From Streptomyces sp. YIM 121038 (GTDB lineage Bacteria; Actinomycetota; Actinomycetes; Streptomycetales; Streptomycetaceae), in the NCBI RefSeq assembly GCF_006088715.1, contig NZ_CP030771.1, positions 9,112,001 through 9,176,000 of the forward strand: DNA of 64,000 bases, given 5' to 3'. This document shows positions 1 through 8,585 of this stretch, in pieces. The notes beneath the pieces were generated by a model. It was not told the origin of the DNA. It did no database searches and saw nothing but the letters and a program-made list of their open reading frames with translations. The position numbers and the translations under genes were made by a program. Within the stretch, counting starts at the first letter, position 1. Every line of letters begins with the position of its first letter.

Positions 1-572
1 CGTACAAGAAGCACGCCGCCGCCCTGAAGGCGGACTCGCGGGTGCGGTTCGCGTTCGGCAAGCGGCGCCGCCTCGTCGGCACCCTCAACCAGCAGGCAGT
101 CAAGGCCGCGAAGGCGTACCGGTTCCTCGCCTTCCTCGGCGACGACCACCGGCCGCGCCCGGCCGCTATGCCGTGGGACGCACGCATCCGGGAGTGCCTG
201 TCCGGCGGGCCCGGCATCGTCTACGGCAACGACCTGCTCCAGGGCGAAGCCATGGCGACCGCCGTCGCGATGACCTCGGACATCGTCACCACGCTCGGCT
301 ACATGTGCCCTCCAGCCCTGGTGCACTTGTGCGTCGACCTCTGCTGGGTCGACTGGGGGCGCGGCATGGGCCGCATCACCTACCTCCACGACATGATCAT
401 CGAGCACCTGCACCCCGCGAACGGCAAGGCCGAAGTAGATCAAGGCTACGAAGAGGCCAACAGCCCCGAGCAGGTGACCGCCGACTCGGCCGCCTACTAC
501 GAGTACCGCGACGGCGGCGGCCTCCAAGCCGACCTCGCCAAGCTGAGGAAGCTCGTCGAGGAGGCCTCGTGA
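1..572 (+). CDS. Glycosyltransferase family 2-like protein, 3' part
   Basis: The gene enters from the left edge; the frame is open from base 3, so the true start lies outside the window. The visible ~189 residues resemble the second half of a GT-A (family 2) glycosyltransferase: a hydrophobic strand followed by an acidic FLGDDH motif (a DXD-type nucleotide-sugar/metal site), then a GPGIVYGND segment and an aromatic/histidine-rich region ending near residue 125. Family enzymes move a sugar from a nucleotide donor. It overlaps the next gene by 4 bases (GTGA), so the two are probably translationally coupled, and a methyltransferase and an NDP-sugar epimerase follow. I infer a phage-encoded glycan-modification cassette. 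Without the N-terminus the family call is moderate. Confidence 0.6.
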   Translation, partial: YKKHAAALKADSRVRFAFGKRRRLVGTLNQQAVKAAKAYRFLAFLGDDHRPRPAAMPWDARIRECLSGGPGIVYGNDLLQGEAMATAVAMTSDIVTTLGYMCPPALVHLCVDLCWVDWGRGMGRITYLHDMIIEHLHPANGKAEVDQGYEEANSPEQVTADSAAYYEYRDGGGLQADLAKLRKLVEEAS

Positions 573-1162
573 ATGCCGCTGACGTCATCATCGCCTGGGA
601 TCAGGCCGACCCTGAGTCGATCCACCCGCTTCGCCGAGTCTCCGAGGACGCCTACTGGGAGTCCGGCCGGGCGCAGGCCAACCTGCTCGCCTCGGTCATC
701 CCGCCTGGCGCCCGCGCCATGGACTTCGGCTGCGGCGACGGCCGCGTCGCCATCCCCCTCGCCAGCCTCGGCTACGAGGTGACGGCCGTCGACAGCTCGC
801 AGCGGATGCTCGACAGGCTCACCGAACGCGCCGACCTCACCACCGTGCAGGCCGACGCCGACGGCATCGCCGCCCATCTCGGCCGCCGCCGCATGGACGC
901 CGTGTACGCCCTCGCTGTCCTCATCCACCACAGCTACGCCGACTGCCTACACATCATCGGCAAACTGCGGGCCGCCACCAAGCTCGGCGGGACCCTCGTC
1001 CTCGACTGGCCCGTCTCCGACACGCCCGAAGAAGCCGACTCGTGGATCGGCGTCACCACCTGGTCCGAGCAGCAGCAGACAGACGCCTGCGCACGGATCG
1101 GACTGGAGCCCGTCGACAGCGGACTGCCATGGGGCGTCTACCGGGCCGTGAAGGCAGGCTGA
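569..1162 (+). CDS. Class I SAM-dependent methyltransferase
   Basis: Protein of 197 residues with GTG start inside the stop of the upstream glycosyltransferase. Motif I of Rossmann-type methyltransferases is clear (DFGCGDG, residues 52-58), followed by the acidic motif II end of strand 2 (VTAVDSS, about 71-77) and a motif III-like QADADG. It should transfer a methyl group from S-adenosylmethionine; the substrate cannot be read from the sequence. Its place between a glycosyltransferase and an epimerase suggests methylation of a sugar or glycan, which is inference. Length is normal for small phage-borne members of the Methyltransf_11/25 group. Confidence 0.75.
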   Translation: MNAADVIIAWDQADPESIHPLRRVSEDAYWESGRAQANLLASVIPPGARAMDFGCGDGRVAIPLASLGYEVTAVDSSQRMLDRLTERADLTTVQADADGIAAHLGRRRMDAVYALAVLIHHSYADCLHIIGKLRAATKLGGTLVLDWPVSDTPEEADSWIGVTTWSEQQQTDACARIGLEPVDSGLPWGVYRAVKAG

Positions 1163-1171
1163 GGAGGCGAG

Positions 1172-1594
1172 ATGGACGAGCTTCCCGCACCGCGCAACGT
1201 CCGCCCCTACACCCCTCAAGGCGAGCGCCGACCGACACAGCGAACGAAGGCGCAGAACCACACCCAGCTATGGAGGGCGGTCGGCTGGTACGGAGCATCA
1301 GGAGCCCTGTACGGCTGGGACGAAAAGGCTTGCCGCTACGAAGGCAGCAACTACAAGATCGTCTGGGTTCTTGCAGAGGAAGAAGCTCTCAGCGCCGACG
1401 GAGTAGGACTCTCCGTACCTGCCGCTCCGGCAGCCGAGACTGCGAACCCTCGCGTGATGGCCCTCGCGCAGCGACTCATGGACCTGCAACAGCAGCTCGG
1501 CACCACGCTCACAAGGGAGCAGCAGGGCGAGCTAGTCGGAATCGCCGTAGGCCTCGGGCTTGCAGCAGCGCAGCATCCCGACGGGGAGAGCTGA
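1172..1594 (+). CDS. Hypothetical phage protein
   Basis: A 140-residue protein with no domain I recognise. The N-terminus is Pro/Arg/Gln-rich and is followed by an aromatic stretch (WRAVGWYGASGALYGW, about residues 31-46). The C-terminal third is helical and Gln/Leu-rich. A GAGGCGAGATG context supplies a plausible ribosome-binding site. The last base of its stop overlaps the ATG of the epimerase gene (TGATG), indicating one transcript with the sugar genes. Confidence 0.55.
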   Translation: MDELPAPRNVRPYTPQGERRPTQRTKAQNHTQLWRAVGWYGASGALYGWDEKACRYEGSNYKIVWVLAEEEALSADGVGLSVPAAPAAETANPRVMALAQRLMDLQQQLGTTLTREQQGELVGIAVGLGLAAAQHPDGES

Positions 1595-2475
1595 TGCGCG
1601 TCCTTCTCAGTGGAGCGTCCGGCTTCGTCGGCCGTCATCTGCACCCGGCGCTCCGCGACCGGGGCGACGACGTCCTCGCGATCGACCTCCACCCGACGCC
1701 GGGTGTGCAGGCCGGGGACGCGCTCGACCTCTTCCGCCACGACGGCACCCGCTTCGACCTCGCCATCCACTGTGCGGCGGTCGTCGGCGGCCGGGCGTCC
1801 ATCGACGGCAGCCCCCTCGGCGTCGCCACCAACCTCGCACTCGACGCCTGGTACTTCCGCTGGCTGGCCCGCACCGGCACCCCGCGAGCCGTGTACTACA
1901 GCTCGTCCGCGGCTTACCCGGTCGCACTCCAGCAGCCCGGCCCGATCCACCGGCTCGTCGAGACGGACATCGACTACGAGCAGCCCGGACGACCGGACGC
2001 CACCTACGGCCTCGCCAAGCTCGCGGGGGAGCAGCTCGCCCGGTACGTCGAAGCTGAGGGGTGCCGCGTTCACGTGCTCAGGCCGTTCTCCGGCTTCGGC
2101 GAGGACCAGGACGACTGCTACCCGTTCCCCGCGTTCATCCGCCGGGCGAAGCAGCGGCAGGACCCGTTCGAGATCTGGGGCGACGGCAGCTCGACGAGGG
2201 ACTGGGTCCACATCGACGACCTCGTCGGCGCCACCCTCGCCGCCATCGACCAAGACGCCACCGGACCCATCAACGTCGGCTGGGGCAGGGCGACCTCGTT
2301 CGACGAACTCGCCGAGCTCGTCACCACCGAAGCCGGATACCAGCCCGAGCTCAAGCACCTCGCCACGGCGCCGCAAGGCGTCCACCACCGCGTCTGCGAC
2401 CCCAAGCGCATGCTCGACGTCTACCAGCCGCGCGTGGAACTCGAAGAAGGCATCCGGCGAGCGCTCACAGCCTGA
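1594..2475 (+). CDS. NAD-dependent epimerase/dehydratase (NDP-sugar)
   Basis: A 293-residue extended short-chain dehydrogenase. The N-terminal Rossmann NAD-binding motif GASGFVG sits at residues 7-13, the catalytic Tyr-x-x-x-Lys is Y138-GLA-K142, and a Ser-rich YYSSSAAYPV strand precedes it. The late RDWVHIDDLVGATLAAID segment is the usual substrate-domain signature of nucleotide-sugar epimerases and dehydratases. Start ATG overlaps the previous stop (TGATG). It probably makes or converts a nucleotide sugar used by the glycosyltransferases encoded upstream and within the head genes (12526-13560). The exact reaction is not determinable here. Confidence 0.85.
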   Translation: MRVLLSGASGFVGRHLHPALRDRGDDVLAIDLHPTPGVQAGDALDLFRHDGTRFDLAIHCAAVVGGRASIDGSPLGVATNLALDAWYFRWLARTGTPRAVYYSSSAAYPVALQQPGPIHRLVETDIDYEQPGRPDATYGLAKLAGEQLARYVEAEGCRVHVLRPFSGFGEDQDDCYPFPAFIRRAKQRQDPFEIWGDGSSTRDWVHIDDLVGATLAAIDQDATGPINVGWGRATSFDELAELVTTEAGYQPELKHLATAPQGVHHRVCDPKRMLDVYQPRVELEEGIRRALTA

Positions 2476-2486
2476 AGGAGGCCGCC

Positions 2487-2756
2487 ATGCTGTCCATCCA
2501 CATCGCCGTACCCGCCGGAGACAGCCCGCACCGGCATGCCGAGTGGCGCCTCCTCCAAGAAGCCCACATCCGCCGCCTCCACCTCAAGAGGCCCCTGACA
2601 CCCGTCTTCACCCCGACACAGGAGCGCTTCCGGGTCCTAGCCGAGGTGCTCGGCCTCGACCCCGACGCCGACATCACCCGCGACTTCTACAAGGTCGAAG
2701 TCGAGACCGTGCCCTGCGGCGAAGACGACCACCCACGAGGCCACCCCGATGAATGA
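2487..2756 (+). CDS. Hypothetical protein, 89 aa
   Basis: Small soluble protein starting MLSIHIAVPAGDSPHRHAEW after a good AAGGAGG Shine-Dalgarno sequence. Histidine-rich and charged, no recognised domain. Its 3' end overlaps the next small membrane-protein gene by 8 bases, in keeping with the packed phage operon. Confidence 0.55.
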   Translation: MLSIHIAVPAGDSPHRHAEWRLLQEAHIRRLHLKRPLTPVFTPTQERFRVLAEVLGLDPDADITRDFYKVEVETVPCGEDDHPRGHPDE

Positions 2757-2877
2757 GACCTGGCCCAGCCTCCTCGCCGCCCTGGCCGTCCTCAGCATCG
2801 CCATCACGACCGGATGGTTCATCGGACCGCTCATCGACAAGATCAGACGCAGTAGGAGACCTCGTGCCCGATCCTGA
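2749..2877 (+). CDS. Small single-pass membrane protein, 42 aa
   Basis: A short frame starting ATGAATGAG. The product has a hydrophobic stretch (LLAALAVLSIAITTGWFIG, about residues 8-26) and then a basic RRSRRPRAR tail, the pattern of an N-out/C-in single membrane helix by the positive-inside rule. It overlaps both neighbours (8 and 14 bases), as is usual for translated phage operon genes. Function unknown. Confidence 0.5.
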   Translation: MNETWPSLLAALAVLSIAITTGWFIGPLIDKIRRSRRPRARS

Positions 2878-3013
2878 GGACCCGATCACCGAGCTGGCAG
2901 CCGCCGCCGTCCAGCTACACGAGGCCTACACCGCCTACCTGCAAGCCGGATTCACCGAGCCCCAAGCCTTTGAACTCGTCAAGACCATCCTCGCCGCCAG
3001 CTTCGGCGGATAG
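2864..3013 (+). CDS. Small acidic protein, 49 aa
   Basis: GTG start chosen because an AGGAG Shine-Dalgarno lies 5-9 bases upstream. The product begins VPDPEDPITEL and is one or two predicted amphipathic helices ending AASFGG. No known family. It overlaps the upstream membrane-protein gene by 14 bases. Confidence 0.5.
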   Translation: MPDPEDPITELAAAAVQLHEAYTAYLQAGFTEPQAFELVKTILAASFGG

Positions 3014-3035
3014 ATGCCCCACGGAGCCCGCGCCC

Positions 3036-3461
3036 ATGGATCTCCACGCCTGGATTACCCAGCAAGTCGACCTCGTCGAACGGCTGCTGGACGAATACGA
3101 GTGGCCGCCCAGTCAGAGCGAAGGCGTCCGCCTCCGCTGCGAGGCGGACCGCCGCATCCTCGCCCGGCACACCCTCGACCTCGACTGCCCCTACGAGCCC
3201 GCTTGCAAGGGCTGCGGCACTTACGGGGACCAGGCGATGTCGAACACCGAGAACCTCAACGACTGCCCCGAACTCCTCGACCTCGCCCACGCACACGGGC
3301 TGACAGACGGCATCCTCGCCGGGCTCGACCGGCCCCAGCCGCCCGAGCCCGAGCCCCGCGCCGACGGGTGGCACCGCGGCCTCGCCGACAGCCTCGCCAC
3401 CCCGCCCATCACCACCAGCGACGTACCCGCCGCACTACGCGGACCCCACTGGAAGCCATAA
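3036..3461 (+). CDS. DUF6221-like small protein
   Basis: A 141-residue protein. The N-terminal helix (MDLHAWITQQVDLVERLLDEYEW), a mid-region with paired cysteines and the late NDCPELLDLAHAHG motif resemble the DUF6221 family common in Streptomyces phages and mobile elements; that assignment is from memory of the family pattern. Cys spacing (C-x5-C-x2-C, DCPYEPACKGC) could bind a metal. Function unknown. Confidence 0.5.
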   Translation: MDLHAWITQQVDLVERLLDEYEWPPSQSEGVRLRCEADRRILARHTLDLDCPYEPACKGCGTYGDQAMSNTENLNDCPELLDLAHAHGLTDGILAGLDRPQPPEPEPRADGWHRGLADSLATPPITTSDVPAALRGPHWKP

Positions 3462-3487
3462 CCCCCACACCACAGGAGCCCGCGCCC

Positions 3488-3886
3488 ATGGCCCGCCTGC
3501 AGATCCTCGAACTCCCCGAAGGCACCAGCGACGACCGACCACCGTTTGTGCTCGTCGTCGACGAGTCCGTGCCGCAGCGCATCGTCCTCGGCGTCGACCA
3601 CCCGGTCCGCGACTACTGGCAAGACATCGCCGACAAGATCGGCGCACGTGCCGTCATCGTCACACCCGAAACCATTGACATCCCCGCCAACGACACCAGC
3701 GCCTACGCCCTCGGCGGCCCACTACCAGCGAGCCCTAAAGGGCCTGACTTTACGAGCTCGCTCGCAGGACGGATCGAAGTCCGCAAGCCGTGCCCGTACT
3801 GCGGCGACCAGCAGATGATCCCGGCCCATCAGTTCCGCGAGCACATGGCCCGGCTCCACCCCGACGAGCCAGCCACCGATGCCTGA
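3488..3886 (+). CDS. Hypothetical protein with C2H2-like zinc motif
   Basis: Protein of 132 residues starting MARLQILELPEG. The first two thirds form an alpha/beta domain (VVDESVPQRIVLGVDHP, ARAVIVTPETIDIP). The C-terminus holds CPYC followed by HQFREHMARLH, spaced like a single zinc finger (C-x2-C-x12-H-x4-H or a close variant). Could contact nucleic acid or protein. The last 8 bases overlap the next gene. Confidence 0.5.
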   Translation: MARLQILELPEGTSDDRPPFVLVVDESVPQRIVLGVDHPVRDYWQDIADKIGARAVIVTPETIDIPANDTSAYALGGPLPASPKGPDFTSSLAGRIEVRKPCPYCGDQQMIPAHQFREHMARLHPDEPATDA

Positions 3887-4085
3887 CGTGACGGTGAAGC
3901 TGTCCGACGGCATCCGGGAGATCACTGTCGAGATCAGTGGCAGCGACGACGACCCCCTCAGCCGGGCCGAAGCAGCAGCCGTCCGACTCCTCGACCACGT
4001 CGCGACAGCCATACCGCCCAGTCGGCGCGCTGGCTTTGACAGCTGGGCACTCGCCAGCGACACCGAACGCAGCCCCGAGGAGTGA
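3879..4085 (+). CDS. Hypothetical protein, 68 aa
   Basis: Small protein starting MPDVTVKLSDGIREITVEIS, probably two beta strands followed by a helix (AEAAAVRLLDHVATAI). No recognised family. Overlaps the upstream gene by 8 bases; the next gene starts 3 bases after its stop. Confidence 0.45.
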   Translation: MPDVTVKLSDGIREITVEISGSDDDPLSRAEAAAVRLLDHVATAIPPSRRAGFDSWALASDTERSPEE

Positions 4086-4088
4086 GCG

Positions 4089-4364
4089 ATGAGCGATCCC
4101 GAGTACGGAGACATTCAGCTCACCCAACATCTCGGCATCGGAATCACCGTCGACGAGGCCCCGCGGCGGGCCAAGATGGACGTCGACCTCCTCGCCCAGC
4201 CAGGCCTCTACCTCCGTGTCGAACACGGCGACGTCGTCATCGCCGACCAGGTCGTCTACCGCATCACCGGCTACGACCCCGCCAACTGCACACTCGCGCT
4301 CGAACTCATCAAGGACTGGCGGCCCGGCCAGAAGGACGACCCCAACGCCGAGACACAGCCATGA
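4089..4364 (+). CDS. Hypothetical protein, 91 aa
   Basis: Starts MSDPEYGDIQLTQHLGIGIT. Predicted mostly beta (YLRVEHGDVVIADQVVYRIT). No domain recognised. The stop overlaps the start of the HNH gene (ATGA), suggesting coupled translation. Confidence 0.45.
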   Translation: MSDPEYGDIQLTQHLGIGITVDEAPRRAKMDVDLLAQPGLYLRVEHGDVVIADQVVYRITGYDPANCTLALELIKDWRPGQKDDPNAETQP

Positions 4365-4654
4365 GCGGCGGCTGGAAGGGCAGCGACCGGAAGAGCCGGC
4401 TACCGTCCAACTGGTCGAAGATCCGCGCCAAGGTCCTCGCCCGCGACCCGATCTGCAAGATCTGCTGCGTGAGGCCGAGCAGCCACTGCGACCACATCGA
4501 AGCCAAGACCGACGCCCACGCCGAAGACAGACTCCAAGGCGTGTGCGCCACTTGCCATGGGCTGAAGAGCAGCGCGGAAGGGAACGCCGCCCAACGCGCC
4601 AACCCGCGGCCCGGACGGACGAGGCCCGCCGAGCAGCATCCCGGACTCCTGTAA
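4361..4654 (+). CDS. HNH endonuclease-like protein, 97 aa
   Basis: A 97-residue protein in the size range of phage HNH proteins. It has a Zn-type CKICC segment, then CDHIEAK (the first H of HNH), a CATCHGLKSS segment near residue 65 and a basic tail. HNH proteins near the terminase genes are often needed for cos-end cleavage with the terminase; the terminase starts 1.8 kb downstream, after a second HNH gene. ATGA overlap with the upstream gene. Confidence 0.75.
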   Translation: MSGGWKGSDRKSRLPSNWSKIRAKVLARDPICKICCVRPSSHCDHIEAKTDAHAEDRLQGVCATCHGLKSSAEGNAAQRANPRPGRTRPAEQHPGLL

Positions 4655-4664
4655 GGCGGTGCCC

Positions 4665-4883
4665 ATGCCCGCCTACCTCATCGTCCACCCCGCCGGGCAG
4701 CGCCGCGAAGACATGCTCCTCGAAGACGACCAGCTCACCGTCGACTTCACCACAGGCTGGGCAATCTTCCACGACGGACACGGCATCTGCCTCGCACTCC
4801 CCGCCGAACTCGGAGCCATGATCCAGCGGGTAGACGAGCAGCAGGAACCGCAAGACCAGGAACCCGCGCCGCAGAAGGAGTGA
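4665..4883 (+). CDS. Hypothetical protein, 72 aa
   Basis: ATG chosen over a GTG 6 bases upstream because AAGGCGG lies at proper spacing to the ATG. The product (MPAYLIVHPAGQRREDML...) is a short beta-rich domain followed by an acidic Gln/Glu/Pro tail. No family recognised. Confidence 0.45.
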   Translation: MPAYLIVHPAGQRREDMLLEDDQLTVDFTTGWAIFHDGHGICLALPAELGAMIQRVDEQQEPQDQEPAPQKE

Positions 4884-4888
4884 GACCT

Positions 4889-5146
4889 GTGGCCAGCCGA
4901 GCCAAGTCCAACCGTCGCATCGTCGGACAAGGGCGCAGGTACTGGAGCGACAAGCCGACAAGCCGCGGCAAGGCAGCCGGCATCGGCTACGCGCCGCGCT
5001 CGGGATCTTTTACGCGCTGCGTGTCCCGGGTTCAGCGCTTCATGGGCCCGCGGGCGCGAGGGTACTGCGCGCTCAGGTTCCACGAGGCGACGGGAATCTG
5101 GCCCGGATCGAAGGCCAACCGAGGCGCAAGTGGTCGGCGGCGCTGA
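4889..5146 (+). CDS. Basic hypothetical protein, 85 aa
   Basis: GTG start placed 8 bases after an AAGGAG Shine-Dalgarno. The product is strongly basic (VASRAKSNRRIVGQGRRYW..., ending GASGRRR) with two cysteines and no recognised domain; it may bind nucleic acid. The first half uses codons like its neighbours, while the second half is less typical, so the 3' end is less certain. Confidence 0.45.
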   Translation: MASRAKSNRRIVGQGRRYWSDKPTSRGKAAGIGYAPRSGSFTRCVSRVQRFMGPRARGYCALRFHEATGIWPGSKANRGASGRRR

Positions 5147-5248
5147 ACTCCCCGACTGCCAGAGGCGGATGAGAACCTGAAACGAAGAGCCTCGGCGAGT
5201 GCGCTCACACTCCCGAGGCATGGCCGAACCTGACACGACAGGAACGAC

Positions 5249-6043
5249 ATGACCAACGCTACACGTGCGTGCGCGTACTGCGACGCGCCCCTCACCAACC
5301 CCCGCCGAGTCCAATGCGGAGCCCCGGAGTGCAAGCGCCAGCACCGCAACGAACGACAGCGGGAGTTCCAGGCCAAGCACCGGGCGGCAACCGGGCGCAG
5401 CTACAGTCGGCGATACGATCGGCCGCGGACGAAGGCGTACCCGATCACGTGCGCTCAGTGCGGCCGGGAAGCCACGGTCACCAAGACGACCTCTCGCTAC
5501 TGCACACATCAGTGCTTCTACGACGCCAAGTACGGACAGGGGCGCCCGCGCGAGAAGTACGTTGGCATCGGCAAGGCCGAGTATCAGGCCCGCGAGCGCG
5601 CTAAGACCCGCCGACGTCGAGCCGAGCGCAGACTGCGCGCCTCGATGGCGGGCGTGCGTGGGGCAGGGGTGTGGTGTGCTGGGCGTTGTGCTCGCTGCGG
5701 AACGCACTTCCTGCGCAAGAGCACTACAGAGCCCACGGCATTCTGTTCTCGTCGGTGTCGGCAGCGAGCCAGCGCATCCCTGCGACGCGCATTGGCTGCC
5801 GGAGCCGAAGGAGGCTTCGTCTCTCGCTGGCGCATCTATGAGCGGGACGGATGGCTCTGCCACATCTGCGGAGATCCAGTGGACCGTGATGTCGTCGTCC
5901 CCGCCCCTCGCGCACCGGTTCTGGATCATGTCGTACCTATCGCCCGTGGCGGCCCCCACTGTGAAGAGAACCTCAAGACGGCGCACTTCTACTGCAACAG
6001 TGTCAAGCGGGACCTGGTGGACGGGTGGCAGGTGGTCGCCTGA
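5249..6043 (+). CDS. HNH endonuclease with N-terminal zinc ribbons
   Basis: A 264-residue protein with several CxxC pairs: CAYCDAP and an upstream-type C-x-C near the N-terminus, CAQCGRE/CTHQC at about 70-95, CARCGTHF/CSRRC at about 150-175, and the HNH core at the C-terminus (CHICG, LDHVVPIARGG, then ENL...HFYCNSVKRD, about residues 210-258). The central part is very Arg-rich. Known HNH proteins nick or cut DNA with a metal ion at the His-Asn-His site. Its position just upstream of terminase fits a packaging/cos role; a homing-type free-standing endonuclease is the alternative. Confidence 0.8.
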   Translation: MTNATRACAYCDAPLTNPRRVQCGAPECKRQHRNERQREFQAKHRAATGRSYSRRYDRPRTKAYPITCAQCGREATVTKTTSRYCTHQCFYDAKYGQGRPREKYVGIGKAEYQARERAKTRRRRAERRLRASMAGVRGAGVWCAGRCARCGTHFLRKSTTEPTAFCSRRCRQRASASLRRALAAGAEGGFVSRWRIYERDGWLCHICGDPVDRDVVVPAPRAPVLDHVVPIARGGPHCEENLKTAHFYCNSVKRDLVDGWQVVA

Positions 6044-6415
6044 TGGTGGTCGGCGCCCATGTGGTTGCCGTCGGCGCGGGGCAGCAGGCGAGGCTCACTG
6101 GTGCTGAGGCCAGATGCGTTGCATGCAGGTCAACATCACGATGAAGGTTCCTCGATCGACGTTCAATGGTGAATGAGTCTTGATCTTCAAGTGAATCAAG
6201 ATCGAGATGTTCTGAATTCAGGCGACGACGAGCCTGCTGGGCGCCTCGCACAGTCCGGATGACTAGTGGATCTCGATCCGGTGGGGCCGATCGTGGTGTG
6301 AATGAGATCAAGGTCCTGACCAGGGGATATGTCCCTGACCTGCGGTTTCTTCGGATCGGGGACGTGTACGCGCTGTCCTGATGTACAGGTCTGGGGTTTC
6401 AGGGAGGTGGTCCAA
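6044..6415 (+). other. Intergenic region before terminase genes
   Basis: About 370 bases without a convincing gene and with visibly lower GC than the flanks. It contains a short inverted repeat (TCTTGAT at 6178-6184 with ATCAAGA at 6195-6201) and several near-copies of GATC-rich words (GATCTCGATCCGG, GATCGTGG, GATCAAGG). It would be the natural place for the late promoter and, in a cos phage, for cos. I cannot identify either from sequence alone. Confidence 0.4.
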
Positions 6416-6904
6416 ATGGCTGGTGTGGGGCCAGCGCCGAAGGATCCCTCCCGGCGGGCGCGGCGCAACAAGGAGGCGCAGCCTCAGACGATTCTTCGCT
6501 TCCAGCGTGCTGAGGCGCCTGAGCTGCCAGACTTCCGCATCGAGCAGGACGGCGACCTCGTCGAGTTCGTCTGGCCGGAGCGCACCCGTGAGTGGTGGCA
6601 GATGTGGGTCGACTCGCCGCAGGCGGAGCACTTCGGTTCCACGGACTGGGACTTCCTGCTCGACACCGCGCTCATCCACGCTCGCTTCTGGCGCGGCGAC
6701 GTATCGGTGGCGGCCGAGCTCCGGCTCCGGGTGGCGAAGCATGGGGCCACGATGGAGGACCGGGCGCGGCTGCGCATGGCGTTCGCTGAAGCCGACGGCG
6801 CGGATGGCGGGCAGGGCTCGTCGGGCGCCGACGCCGCGAAGGAGCGGTACGCGAAGCTGCGGGTCATCAAGCCCGGCCAGGAGGGCGAAGCCTCCGGGGG
6901 GTGA
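6416..6904 (+). CDS. Terminase small subunit
   Basis: Protein of 162 residues; ATG follows AGGGAGGTGG. It lies 4 bases upstream of the large terminase. The basic N-terminus (RRARRNKEAQ) would contact DNA. The middle WPERTREWWQMWVDSP segment and the helical region after it match the small terminase subunits of actinobacterial siphoviruses. It recognises the packaging site and delivers DNA to the large subunit. Confidence 0.8.
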   Translation: MAGVGPAPKDPSRRARRNKEAQPQTILRFQRAEAPELPDFRIEQDGDLVEFVWPERTREWWQMWVDSPQAEHFGSTDWDFLLDTALIHARFWRGDVSVAAELRLRVAKHGATMEDRARLRMAFAEADGADGGQGSSGADAAKERYAKLRVIKPGQEGEASGG

Positions 6905-6908
6905 TCCG

Positions 6909-8585
6909 ATGCCTTGGCGCGGACCCACTTACTCGGGCGAGATCCCGACTTTGGGCTACCAGGTTCTCGGCTGGATAGCGGAGAACCTGATCGTTCCTGA
7001 CGGGCCAGCCGCTGGTGAACCACTGGAGTTCACCGACGAGCAGGCGATGTTCGTCCTGCAGCTGTACGCCATCGACCCGCATTTCTCGGGTCCCGCCATC
7101 GGCGGGCGGGCTCTTCGTAACGGGCGCCGTATTCGTCGAGCCGTCCTCTCTCGCCCGAAGGGTTGGGGGAAGTCGCCGCTGGTCGCGGCGCTCTGTCTGG
7201 CGGAGGCGCTGGCCGATGTGGTCCCGGACGGCTGGGACGCTGACGGGGAGCCTGTTGGGCGGCCTTGGACGACGCTGGGCTTCAAGGCGAAGGTGCAGAT
7301 CGTTGCGGTCTCGGAGGATCAGACGGCGAACACGTGGGATCCCCTGCTGGAGATGGCCCGCGGCGGTCCGGTGCTGGACGCCTACGACATTGAGCCGATG
7401 GAGACCTTCGTCAATGTCCCGCGAGGGCGCGTCGAGTTCGTGACCAGCTCGGGGACCAGCCGGGAGGGATTCCGGCCGGTGTTCTCCGCGATGGACCAGA
7501 CGGAGTCGTGGATTCCTTCGAACGGCGGACGGAAGCTGGCCGCGACGATCCGCCGCAATCTGGGCAAGGTTAACGGCTGTTCTGTCGAGACGCCGAACGC
7601 GTTCATTCCCGGCGAGGGGTCGGTAGCCGAGCGGTCGTTTGAGGCGTGGACGAAGCAGCAGGAAGGCAAACTGAAGTTGGATGAGGGCCTGCTGTTCGAT
7701 CATCGCGAGGCTCCTGCTGAGACTGACCCCGCGGATGAGCGGTCGTTGATGGATGGCCTCGCCGTGGCCTACGGCGATTCGGCGGACAGGAGCGGCGGCT
7801 GGGTGAACCTGCGCCGCCTGCTTGCTGAGTACTGGGATCCGGATACGGACCCTCAGGATGCCCGGCGGTACTACCTGAACCAGGTCACTCACGCGACGGA
7901 CGGATGGATCAGCCAACCGGAATGGGCAAGCGTCGCAGCCATCGAGAAGGTCGTGGCGGACCAGGACGAAATCGTTCTCGGCTTCGACGGTTCCCGTCGC
8001 CGCGCCCATGGCGTGACGGATGCGACGGCTCTGGTCGGCTGCCGAGTCTCGGACGGACATCTCTTCCTGCTCGGCTGCTGGGAGCAACCCGACGGGCCGT
8101 TCGGCCAGGACTGGCAGGTACCCACAGTCGAGGTGCTCGCGGCGGTCGAGGACGCTTTCCGCGAATACAAGGTCGTCGGGATGTACGCCGACCCGGCCAG
8201 GTGGGAGTCCCATGTGGCGAAATGGGAGGCGGACCATGGGCGCCGGCTGAAGTTGAAGGCGTCGGTGCAGCATCCCATCGAGTGGTGGATGACGGGCGGG
8301 CGGTCGAACCAGATCGTGCGGGCGTTGGAGAAGTTCCGCTCGAGCGTCGTCGACGGCGAGTTGTCCCATGACGGGTCGAGCGTGTTGACGAGGCACATCC
8401 TCAACGCGCGCCGCCGCGAGTCGCGTAGTGGCATTCAGATCATGAAGGAGCATCCCGACAGCCCCCGGAAGATCGACGCCGCAGTCGCGGCGGTGCTTGC
8501 CTGGCAGGCCCGTGTGGACGCGATGGCCAAGGGTCTTGGCCGTAAGAAGACGGGTAAGTCGGGACGGGTGGTGGTGCTGCGGTGA
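6909..8585 (+). CDS. Terminase large subunit
   Basis: A 558-residue packaging motor. The ATPase carries a variant Walker A (RPKGWGKS, residues 82-89), and a Walker B-like acidic segment ending FSAMDQTESW lies about 100 residues later. The C-terminal RNase H-like nuclease shows its acidic strands: LGFDGSRR near residue 358, VGMYADPARW near 425 and RKIDAAVAA near 522. It cuts concatemeric DNA and pumps it through the portal. Its stop overlaps the portal start (GTGA). Confidence 0.93.
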   Translation: MPWRGPTYSGEIPTLGYQVLGWIAENLIVPDGPAAGEPLEFTDEQAMFVLQLYAIDPHFSGPAIGGRALRNGRRIRRAVLSRPKGWGKSPLVAALCLAEALADVVPDGWDADGEPVGRPWTTLGFKAKVQIVAVSEDQTANTWDPLLEMARGGPVLDAYDIEPMETFVNVPRGRVEFVTSSGTSREGFRPVFSAMDQTESWIPSNGGRKLAATIRRNLGKVNGCSVETPNAFIPGEGSVAERSFEAWTKQQEGKLKLDEGLLFDHREAPAETDPADERSLMDGLAVAYGDSADRSGGWVNLRRLLAEYWDPDTDPQDARRYYLNQVTHATDGWISQPEWASVAAIEKVVADQDEIVLGFDGSRRRAHGVTDATALVGCRVSDGHLFLLGCWEQPDGPFGQDWQVPTVEVLAAVEDAFREYKVVGMYADPARWESHVAKWEADHGRRLKLKASVQHPIEWWMTGGRSNQIVRALEKFRSSVVDGELSHDGSSVLTRHILNARRRESRSGIQIMKEHPDSPRKIDAAVAAVLAWQARVDAMAKGLGRKKTGKSGRVVVLR